From assembly GCF_900106745.1 (NCBI RefSeq), contig NZ_FNNV01000001.1, positions 558,001 to 622,000 on the forward strand: a stretch of DNA of 64,000 nucleotides. Direction: 5' to 3'. Source of the DNA: Paenibacillus sp. CF384 (lineage in GTDB: Bacteria; Bacillota; Bacilli; Paenibacillales; Paenibacillaceae). The position numbers were made by a program, and so were the translations under genes. This document shows positions 51,308 through 58,188 of this stretch, piece by piece; within the stretch, counting starts at the first letter, position 1; the number at the start of each line of letters is the position of its first letter. The notes below the pieces were generated by a model that worked only from the letters and a program-made list of their open reading frames with translations, had not been told where the DNA came from and did not search any database.

Positions 51308-53025
51308 ACAAGAGGTCCTCCTTTCTTAAGATAGGTTTGGACCCCTTCCGCAGCCCGATAAGCAAATGCGCCAACCGTTGCCGTAGGATTATAGCCGCTG
51401 TTATGCGCGAAGTTGGAAGCCCCGCAGATAAACACATTTTCGGCATCCCACATTTGCAAATAGTTGTTCACTACCGATGTCTTCGGATCACTTCCCATAA
51501 TCGTCCCACCTGTATTATGAGTGGATTGGTACGGAACGATGTTGTACTGCTTAAGCGCATCATGCATCTCCACTTTGGTGGCACTCATGCCATCGGCGAT
51601 TCCTTTTGTCTTCTGCGCAATGAATTTAACAAGCTCCCGGTCTTGTTCTTCAAAATCAAACGTCATGCGGAGCAGCGGCTGTCCAAGCGCATCCTTGTAT
51701 TCCGGATCCAAATCGAGAAAGTGATAACGGTTCGGCATGCTCGCCCCTTGACCCGTGACGGATAAGATTCGGTTCGCGTTGTGAATAGTCGCCTTCTTAA
51801 ACTCTGCACCCCACTTTGGTGTGCCGGCCGGAACCGGCTGGTATTGAATCGGTCGCAGTCCTGTTTGCGTAAACCGAATATTGGCCCCATGCAGAAATTT
51901 CAAATCGCTGTGATCGAAATTGTCGCCGTTAAAGTCGTCCAAGCTGCTGCCGAGCGCCCCGGCGCCCATCGCCAGATTAAATTCTCGGTCTTCATAGAAT
52001 GCGCTTGTGCTCGCACCGTTGACTTGATACGCATAGTTGCGGCCGACTGCACCTGTTTCAGAGTCCGGATTGTACGGCGTACCAAGCTTGGACATGAGCA
52101 GCAAACGCACGTTCGAGAACACATAGCTGGCCAAAATCACAACATCCGCCGGTTGAATATACTCTTCCCCGGTTGGCGTGTTGATGTAGGTGACACCTGT
52201 TGCCTTCGAACCGCTGTGCAGGATCGAAGTCACATTGGAGTGCGTGCGAAGCTCGAACTTTCCCGATGCCTGAGCGACGGGAAGAACGGTGACGACAGGA
52301 TCCGCCTTCGCTCCGTATTCACAGCCGAATCGTTCGCAATAGCCGCAGTATTGGCAGGCCGCGCGCTGAATACCGTCCGGGTTCTTATACACTTCCGTTA
52401 AGTTTGCCGAAGGAATAACGTAAGGATGGTAGCCAAGCTTACTGGCCGCTTCCTCAAACAACTTCATCCCCGGTGTTTTCTTCATTGGTTCCGTTGCAAA
52501 CGGCTTGGACATCGCACCGACATTCGGCGGTGTCGTTTTCTCCCCCGATATCCCTGACATTTGCTCGTACATCACGTAATACGGCTCTAGCTGGTCGTAT
52601 GTAATGCCCCAGTCGCGGATCGTCATCCCCACGGGAATCTTCTTCTTCCCATATCGCTCGACCGTCTTGCTGTAGATTTCAAAATCATACGGCAGAAACC
52701 GATAATACTGGCCATTCCAGTGCACGCCTGCCCCGCCAAGTCCGTCACCAAGCAGGAAAGATCCGTATGTGCGCATCGGTAAGGCACGCATTTTGTAGGT
52801 GTTTCGGAAGGTCACCGTTTCTTTGGACAAATCCTGCATCAGCTCGTAGCGAGCGGCGTATCGAAGCTCATCGTGGACGTGAAAATAATCCTGCGTCCCC
52901 CGCCCCTTCCCTCTCTCCAGCCCGACCACTTGAATGCCGGCTTTCGCCAATTCCGCGGCGATAATGCCGCCAACCCAGCCCATTCCGACGATTACGACAG
53001 GTACTTTCGGAAGTTTAGTCGCCAT
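51304..53025 (-). CDS. GMC family oxidoreductase, gluconate 2-dehydrogenase flavoprotein-like
   Basis: 573 aa. VVIVGMGWVGGIIAAELA is the FAD-binding turn. QSTHNTGGTIMGSDP carries the catalytic-site His and FAHNSGYNPTATVGAFAY is the conserved C-terminus. CQYCGYCERFGCEYGAK is a cysteine-rich loop typical of the gluconate/sorbitol dehydrogenase subgroup. It has no signal of its own and must hitch-hike through Tat with subunit 3, whose gene precedes it by 12 bases. It oxidises a polyol, sugar or sugar acid outside the cell; the exact substrate is unknown. Confidence 0.9.
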   Translation of the reverse strand: MATKLPKVPVVIVGMGWVGGIIAAELAKAGIQVVGLERGKGRGTQDYFHVHDELRYAARYELMQDLSKETVTFRNTYKMRALPMRTYGSFLLGDGLGGAGVHWNGQYYRFLPYDFEIYSKTVERYGKKKIPVGMTIRDWGITYDQLEPYYVMYEQMSGISGEKTTPPNVGAMSKPFATEPMKKTPGMKLFEEAASKLGYHPYVIPSANLTEVYKNPDGIQRAACQYCGYCERFGCEYGAKADPVVTVLPVAQASGKFELRTHSNVTSILHSGSKATGVTYINTPTGEEYIQPADVVILASYVFSNVRLLLMSKLGTPYNPDSETGAVGRNYAYQVNGASTSAFYEDREFNLAMGAGALGSSLDDFNGDNFDHSDLKFLHGANIRFTQTGLRPIQYQPVPAGTPKWGAEFKKATIHNANRILSVTGQGASMPNRYHFLDLDPEYKDALGQPLLRMTFDFEEQDRELVKFIAQKTKGIADGMSATKVEMHDALKQYNIVPYQSTHNTGGTIMGSDPKTSVVNNYLQMWDAENVFICGASNFAHNSGYNPTATVGAFAYRAAEGVQTYLKKGGPLV

Positions 53026-53037
53026 ATTTCATCACTC

Positions 53038-53808
53038 CTACCCTATATCGAGATGATCAGCCAGACTAAGCGGTTCCATTTTGACGAAATCTTCCTTCTC
53101 GATCTCCTTGGAATAGCTCATTTGGTTGCCCGGATAATTTCTCATCTTCCATCCTTGCATGTTCTTGTTGCCTCCGTAGAGCGGATCCGAATAGACGCCT
53201 TCGATCGTCAGATTCTGAAACATCGAGAAGAAGGTTGAAGCCGGAACCCCTTTCAAATGCACGTCATCTTTCTCAAAAGCGGTCAGAACCGCATCTTGTT
53301 CTTCAGGGGTGATGTCCACGAACTGCTTCTGGTACTTCGAGTTGCTGTGCAAATTGAGCGAATCGAGACCAAGTGCCATCAGCTCCTTGCGCTTGAAGGT
53401 AAGCTGATAGCCTTGCGAGGCTTCCGCTTTGTAGAACGGCGGCGACATGTAATCTCGGGAGTTGGTTCCGAAAGAACTTGCCATTTGGTGGTCAATGAAG
53501 AAGGCGGCGCCTAACTCCTTGGCTCCCGGTCCAAGATCGTCCTTCGGGAATATCCGTTCAGCCGCAGCTTCCGCAGTCAGAAACTGATCTTGCGAGAAGA
53601 ACATCAACGCTTGATTGTAGTCTTTCGTTTCGGTCACCGTCGGTGCGGGTTCAGCTGGCTCCTCGTCCTTCGTTGTTTGTTTCGTGTTGGAGCCGATTAA
53701 TCCGCCGATTACACCGCCTAGGACAACTCCTCCCAGTGCGGTACCGGAGTATTTAAGAAACCTTCGCCTGGATTCATCTTGTGGCTGTTTCGAATCCGTT
53801 GCCATCAT
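53038..53808 (-). CDS. gluconate 2-dehydrogenase subunit 3 family protein with Tat signal
   Basis: 256 aa. SRRRFLK at about residues 12-18, then a moderately hydrophobic Gly-rich segment, is a model twin-arginine signal. The mature part begins with an acidic/Pro linker and matches the small subunit of membrane gluconate 2-dehydrogenase. It carries the GMC flavoprotein across the membrane and keeps it there. ATGATG start with GGAGAGATC. First gene of the operon. Confidence 0.88.
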   Translation of the reverse strand: MMATDSKQPQDESRRRFLKYSGTALGGVVLGGVIGGLIGSNTKQTTKDEEPAEPAPTVTETKDYNQALMFFSQDQFLTAEAAAERIFPKDDLGPGAKELGAAFFIDHQMASSFGTNSRDYMSPPFYKAEASQGYQLTFKRKELMALGLDSLNLHSNSKYQKQFVDITPEEQDAVLTAFEKDDVHLKGVPASTFFSMFQNLTIEGVYSDPLYGGNKNMQGWKMRNYPGNQMSYSKEIEKEDFVKMEPLSLADHLDIG

Positions 53809-53965
53809 GATCTCTCCTTCTTATTCACTTGAGTTCAGTAGGCTTAGTATTTTCCACAACATGAATTAACATCCAATTATTTAGAAAAGTGCCGATTACG
53901 CGATTGGGCGGCATATGGTAATAAGGAGCGAGTTATCACGACTTCACGATTGGAGATGAAAAGCA

Positions 53966-54136
53966 ATGAATGCCGCAAAAGCATTACGGGTGTTGCTGTT
54001 CGGTTTCTTGATTGCTGTTCTGGCAATTGGGCTGCTTCCTTTTCTTGTCATTTACAATTGGAGTGAGCTGTATGGTTTGTCTGAAGTCGATAATTCTTAC
54101 TCTCCGTTGACCTTTCTGCAGAAATATATGAAGTGA
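53966..54136 (+). CDS. small single-span membrane protein, 56 aa
   Basis: A short frame with GGAG about ten bases before the ATG at 53966. Residues about 8-30 are a strong membrane helix (LLFGFLIAVLAIGLLPFLVI), followed by an outside tail with tyrosines. It resembles no family I know. It is divergent from the Tat-GMC operon and ends just before a hairpin. It could be an accessory of that membrane enzyme, but this is only positional inference. Confidence 0.6.
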   Translation: MNAAKALRVLLFGFLIAVLAIGLLPFLVIYNWSELYGLSEVDNSYSPLTFLQKYMK

Positions 54137-54155
54137 GGTTTATGCTACGCGAAGA

Positions 54156-54200
54156 AGGCTGTCTCCAAAAAGTCGCATTCCGCGCTTTTTGGGACAGCCT
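54156..54200. terminator. long hairpin after small membrane protein gene
   Basis: AGGCTGTC + T + CCAAAAAG at 54156-54172 pairs with CTTTTTGG + GACAGCCT at 54185-54200, a 16-bp stem with one bulge. No T-run follows, so it is a weak terminator or a stabilising structure. Confidence 0.6.
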
Positions 54201-54225
54201 ATTGTTAGGTTTAGGAGCATTGTGT

Positions 54226-54254
54226 TTGACAACACAACCTAATTATCGTATACA
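54226..54254 (+). promoter_or_regulatory. near-consensus sigma-A promoter for SDR gene
   Basis: TTGACA at 54226-54231, 17 bases, then TATACA at 54249-54254. Transcription should start near 54261, which rules against the ATG at 54260 as the SDR start. Confidence 0.75.
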
Positions 54255-54289
54255 GTAGCATGACAAGAACAGAATGGGAGTGGATCCGT

Positions 54290-55042
54290 TTGAGTGCTCA
54301 GAACCAAGTTGTGCTCGTCACCGGCGCGGGGAATGGGATTGGCAGAAATGTGGCGGTTGCCTATGCGCGGGAAGCCGCAACAGTCATCATCGTGGATAAG
54401 AATGCGGAGTCGCTGGAAGGCACGGCGGAGCTTATCATTGCGGAAGGATTTGATCGGCCAATAAGCCGTGTACTTGATTTAAGTGACCCCGCCTCCATCG
54501 AAGCCTGCTTCGAAGAGTTGGCGAAGAGTGTGGGAAGGCTCGATGTTCTCATTAACAATGCCGGTTTCGGCATTTGGAAATCTGTCTATGATCTTACGAT
54601 CGAGGAATGGGACCGCGTCATTAATACGAACCTGCGCGGTACATTTGTATGTGCTCGCGAAGCGGCCAAGATCATGAAAACCGGAGGCAGCGGCGGAGCA
54701 ATCGTAAATATCTCATCTACGCGAGCAACCATGTCCGAGCCGAATTCGGAAGCATATGCCGCGTCCAAAGGCGGGATTCTCTCGCTTACGCATGCGCTGG
54801 CGGTCTCACTTGGGCAGGATCGGATACGTGTAAACGCGATCAGTCCTGGCTGGATCGAGACAGGCGATTACACCAAGCTTCGGCCAGAGGAGCATCACCA
54901 GCACCCGTCTCATCGGGTAGGCAAACCCGATGATATTGCCAGAGCCTGTCTGTATCTGACAGATTCTCGAAATGACTTCGTTACGGGAACCAATCTAGTG
55001 ATCGATGGCGGGATGACGCGCAAAATGATCTATCTCGAATAG
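54290..55042 (+). CDS. short-chain dehydrogenase/reductase (SDR)
   Basis: 250 aa from a TTG at 54290, chosen because GGGAG lies eight bases upstream and the promoter puts the transcript start near 54261; the in-frame ATG at 54260 would then have no leader. TGAGNGIGRNV binds NAD(P), NNAGFG is the central motif, and YAASKGG with VNISS gives the catalytic Tyr-Lys-Ser. Classical SDR length. Reduces or oxidises an alcohol/ketone; substrate unknown. Confidence 0.9.
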   Translation: MSAQNQVVLVTGAGNGIGRNVAVAYAREAATVIIVDKNAESLEGTAELIIAEGFDRPISRVLDLSDPASIEACFEELAKSVGRLDVLINNAGFGIWKSVYDLTIEEWDRVINTNLRGTFVCAREAAKIMKTGGSGGAIVNISSTRATMSEPNSEAYAASKGGILSLTHALAVSLGQDRIRVNAISPGWIETGDYTKLRPEEHHQHPSHRVGKPDDIARACLYLTDSRNDFVTGTNLVIDGGMTRKMIYLE

Positions 55043-55046
55043 AGCA

Positions 55047-55274
55047 CTATCCGCCCCACAGTCCATCTTTGGTCTCACTGGAGATACATAGCGTAATAAG
55101 CCACCAGGCTGTGATACCCAGACAAATATAGTGCATGGTATCGCCATGAACAAACACTGCGTACAGAATCCAGCTTACGCCTCCAATCGCAAACCAGAAC
55201 CACGAACTCAAGATGAAAAACAACACGCCGATGCCCGCCAGCACTTCGAGCAGCCCATCCCAAATTTCCTCCAT
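55047..55274 (-). CDS. small integral membrane protein, 75 aa
   Basis: Unrecognised protein with two or three hydrophobic segments rich in Trp and Phe (VLFFILSSWFWFAIGGVSWI). The ATG has AAGGAGAGTGCGG upstream, a strong ribosome site. It converges on the SDR gene with only four bases between stops. Function unknown. Confidence 0.72.
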   Translation of the reverse strand: MEEIWDGLLEVLAGIGVLFFILSSWFWFAIGGVSWILYAVFVHGDTMHYICLGITAWWLITLCISSETKDGLWGG

Positions 55275-55470
55275 ACCGCACTCTCCTTAGTTGCTTATAT
55301 AGCTACTATATGAGGCGTAAGAGAGGTTCGATCATCGAATTTATGGGAAAATAATCCATATTTAGTCCGGCAAATAGCGGATAGGCTGATTTCGCGGATA
55401 AGCCGTAAGTAAAGCTCGTTAGAGGCTCAGCCTCTACTGAGCTTCTTTTTTGGCACTAGTCTCATTATGC

Positions 55471-55670
55471 AGGTTGTAAGAGGATATGCCGCTTATCGCC
55501 TCTAAACTAACTCAGATCTGGCAGCTTAAGCGGATATATCGCTAACGAACCTCTGTCCAACCGCAAAACCGCTCAAACCTCGCTTTTTTCTAGGCTGTAA
55601 GAGGATATGCCGCTTATCGCCTCTAAACTAACTCAAATCTTGCAGCTTAAGCGGATATATCGCTAACGCC
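55471..55670. repeat. 120-bp tandem duplication
   Basis: The segment starting AGG(T/C)TGTAAGAGGATATGCC at 55471 recurs at 55591, exactly 120 bases later, with few differences over about 80 bases. It contains the sub-motifs GGATATGCCGCTTATCGCC and AAGCGGATATATCGCTAACG. The region 55275-55470 before it has related GCTCGTTAGAGG-like pieces but no gene. Confidence 0.7.
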
Positions 55671-55690
55671 TTCTAACCACGGACGGGATG

Positions 55691-56181
55691 AGGTTAGTTT
55701 GTTCGCTGAGAGACGGATTTACCGACTCTCAGCTTATTTTATCGGTGGTTTTGGCAGTGAGAGTAGGTTTTTCCGACTCTCACCATCCGGCACGGGGGCT
55801 TTGAGGTTAGTTTGATTGCTGAGAGACGGATATTCCGACTCTCAGCTTATTTTATCGGTGGTTTTGACTGTGAGAGTAGGTTTTTCCGACTCTCACTATC
55901 CGGCACGGGGTCTTTGAGGTTAGTTTGATTGCTGAGAGACGGATTTTCCGACTCTCAGCTTATTTTTTCGGTGGTTTGTGCTGTGATAGTAGGTTTTTCC
56001 GACTCTCACCATCGGGCACGGAGTCTTTGAAGTTAGTTTGTTCGCTGAGAGTTCGATTTCTCGACTCTCAGCTTATTTTTTCGGTGGTTTTGGCTATGAG
56101 AGTAGGTTTTTCCGACTCTCACCATCCGGCACGGGGTTTTTGAGGTTAGTTTGTTCGCTGAGAGACGGTTTCCCGACTCTC
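55691..56181. repeat. palindrome array, locus 2: 113-bp tandem repeat, four full copies plus part
   Basis: GCTGAGAG starts at 55705, 55818, 55931, 56044 and 56157, always 113 bases apart. Each unit has two palindromes, GCTGAGAGACGG...CCGACTCTCAGC and GTGAGAGTAGG...CCGACTCTCAC, joined by conserved linkers (AGGTTAGTTTG and CATCCGGCACGG). The same palindromes and period occur at 46455-46785. Open frames through it are repeat products, and no gene is supported in 55275-56224. Confidence 0.85.
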
Positions 56182-56183
56182 AT

Positions 56184-56211
56184 CAAAAAGAGAGCGAATA
56201 TACCGCTCTCT
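56184..56211 (-). terminator. terminator after BtrH-like gene
   Basis: AGAGAGCG at 56189-56196 pairs with CGCTCTCT at 56204-56211, followed by TTTTT on the minus strand. It abuts the 113-bp repeat array. Confidence 0.75.
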
Positions 56212-56224
56212 ACCTAATACCTAT

Positions 56225-57217
56225 TCAGCTCAATGCCTCCAGCATTTGCTCCAGAACTCGAACTCCTTGAATCTCCGCGGCTTTGGCTTCTTGCAGCAGC
56301 TGAATCGCACGAGTAGCACTCGCCTCTTGATTCGGCTCGCCTCCTTGCGGGAACGGGAACAGACTTACCAATGCGCCAAGACGGTCTGCCACGATCCGGT
56401 AATGGGTGGCAGCTTCAGAAGCGAGCTCACGCAGCTGCGACGAGTCCCTGTCCTTCTCCTCCGGCCAATTTGCCACCACATCATCCAGAAACTTTACGGC
56501 AAATTCGCGGGCATCCCAAACTTTAACAGCATTAACGCTGTTGCCGAATGATTCCACCGTACGGTTCGTGAACGCTTTAATCCACGCGTCATAGGCTGCA
56601 ATTCCGTTGCGATGAATCGATCGTTCTAGTCCGGGAAGAACCTCCTTTGCATGCCGAAGTGCCAGCTCAAGCGCTCCTTTCAACATGGATCTCCGATCGA
56701 CTGGCTGATACCCCGTAATTCCCAGCACATACAGCTCCGTTACTTCGCCTCGCCCCAGTTTCTCATATGGCAATTCGCCATCTTGACGCACATCTCTGCA
56801 CTGGAATACACGACGATTATCGTCATACCCGTAAATGACGCCCCACTCCGGTATGAAGAGATCCCAGCTTAACGCGGGAACTCCGCGGTCGATCGCTTGC
56901 TGCACAAGCGCAATCCCTTCCTCGAGCTCTTCAGGTGTTGGCGGGATGTTTGTTTGCTTCCCTGCGTATTGAACCGAAAATCCGAGATTATGAAGCGCTT
57001 CTTCATGGTGCAGCTTCCAATCAAAGTGAGAATAGCTCCCCACTTCCACGGCCTCCGGATCGATAATGATCTTAAACGCCTGTGCGGTGTACCCCATCAC
57101 ATCCACCAAAGACATTCCTTTAAGCTCCGTATACTGAATCATGCTGTGCAGCGCTGCCGTATCCGTATTATGGCTCCAGCTGCAATCGGTTGTCGCGATC
57201 ATTTCCATTGTCATCAT
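56225..57217 (-). CDS. unknown protein with possible BtrH-N/papain-like domain, paired with ECF sigma factor
   Basis: About 330 aa. A Cys near residue 10 (TTDCSW) and the late segment WGVIYGYDDNRRVFQCRD, then LYVLGI, recall the BtrH N-terminal, cysteine-peptidase-like fold. The C-terminal half is helical with a four-helix look. No membrane span is seen, so it is not a normal anti-sigma factor. The ATG at 57217 overlaps the sigma gene stop (ATGATG/TGA) and GGAAGGA precedes it, so the two are coupled. The family call is tentative. Confidence 0.6.
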   Translation of the reverse strand: MMTMEMIATTDCSWSHNTDTAALHSMIQYTELKGMSLVDVMGYTAQAFKIIIDPEAVEVGSYSHFDWKLHHEEALHNLGFSVQYAGKQTNIPPTPEELEEGIALVQQAIDRGVPALSWDLFIPEWGVIYGYDDNRRVFQCRDVRQDGELPYEKLGRGEVTELYVLGITGYQPVDRRSMLKGALELALRHAKEVLPGLERSIHRNGIAAYDAWIKAFTNRTVESFGNSVNAVKVWDAREFAVKFLDDVVANWPEEKDRDSSQLRELASEAATHYRIVADRLGALVSLFPFPQGGEPNQEASATRAIQLLQEAKAAEIQGVRVLEQMLEALS

Positions 57218-57990
57218 TCCTTCCATGTGATTTTGTACTGCGGTGGAGCGAGCAGCTTTACTGCCGGTTTCCCTGTCTTCTTGCGTCCCTCGATGTACAT
57301 GCTGATTTGCGTACGAATTCGCTCCTGCTGCAGCTTCTGCCGTGATCTCGAAATGCTGTTGTACACATTAGCGACTGCCGTGTCCATCAAGGAAGCGATA
57401 TGCTGCGGCGACAGCTGATCGAAGAAATACGCTTCGAAGATTCGCTTCTCCCGACTGGTCAAGCAATACATCATGCCGCGGATGCCATCGACCAAATCTT
57501 TGCGCAGAAGGGCAGCCGAGGGATCAGTCGCTTGCTTCGCTTCATCAAGAGCAAGTTTACCTAGGCGGAACAGCACATGATCCATGTTATATGGATCGTC
57601 GAAGGCAGCATTCGCACCTTCAACTGCAGCAATCTCCTTGCTGCTCCAGCTGGTGAAAGGCCGCTCCCTACGGTGTGGCCCTCCTCGGCGCAGCTTCATG
57701 TTGGCTTCATTTCGCACAATGGTCTTGAGCCACGGAGCGAATCGGCTGCTGTCCACGAGCGATCCCAGATGAAGAAATGCCCGCACGAGCGCTTCCTGCA
57801 CGACATCCTCCGCAAGATGATGATCTTGCGTTAAGGAGTAGGCCAGATGAAAGGCTTTGGCTCGGCTCCTACGGACAAGCTCCCCGAAAGCATCCGGGTC
57901 ACCTGTTCTCGCCAGAGCTACCAGTTCCGCTTCCCCTATCGGTACTTTCTCTTCCTTGCGCTCTTGTTCAGCATGATTAGAAACCAACAA
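57214..57990 (-). CDS. ECF-type RNA polymerase sigma factor
   Basis: 258 aa. Region 2 includes AFHLAYSLTQDHHLAEDVVQ and region 4 includes LSPQHIASLMDTAVANVYNS. It is longer than the usual 170-200 aa, with a long linker between the regions (about residues 95-165) and a C-terminal tail. Directs RNA polymerase to special promoters. The coupled downstream gene is not a membrane anti-sigma factor, which is unusual. Confidence 0.88.
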   Translation of the reverse strand: MLVSNHAEQERKEEKVPIGEAELVALARTGDPDAFGELVRRSRAKAFHLAYSLTQDHHLAEDVVQEALVRAFLHLGSLVDSSRFAPWLKTIVRNEANMKLRRGGPHRRERPFTSWSSKEIAAVEGANAAFDDPYNMDHVLFRLGKLALDEAKQATDPSAALLRKDLVDGIRGMMYCLTSREKRIFEAYFFDQLSPQHIASLMDTAVANVYNSISRSRQKLQQERIRTQISMYIEGRKKTGKPAVKLLAPPQYKITWKE

Positions 57991-58133
57991 TACGCTGCCT
58001 CCTTTCGTCGACCTATATCTATAGATGCCAGCCGAAGCTGCAATCTATCTGAAGGGTTTAAACTTTTTTCAACAAATCCGCTATGCTCTGTACTCTATTT
58101 CCTCACAGCCTTTCAGAACCCTGTTTTACACAC

Positions 58134-58159
58134 AAAAAAACCGCCAAAACGGCGGTTTT
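58134..58159. terminator. terminator after M3 peptidase gene
   Basis: AAAACCGCC at 58137-58145 pairs with GGCGGTTTT at 58151-58159, with seven T on the minus strand. Confidence 0.85.
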
Positions 58160-58188
58160 CTGCTTCTTCACTTCTTATCCAACACTAC

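Noticed and set aside
54156..54200. Insertion-sequence end or remnant
   Set aside because: The GGCTGTCTCC hairpin resembles sequences near some transposons, but there is no transposase, target duplication or second end, so a terminator-like hairpin is the simpler reading.
55925..56143. 72-codon plus-strand open frame, and similar frames at 46360-46554 and 46538-46753
   Set aside because: They lie wholly within the palindrome repeats and their translations just restate the repeat (FSDS-type peptides). No ribosome sites or independent support.
55691..56181. CRISPR array
   Set aside because: Repeat units are 113 bases with conserved linkers and no unique spacers of 30-40 bases, and no cas genes are present.
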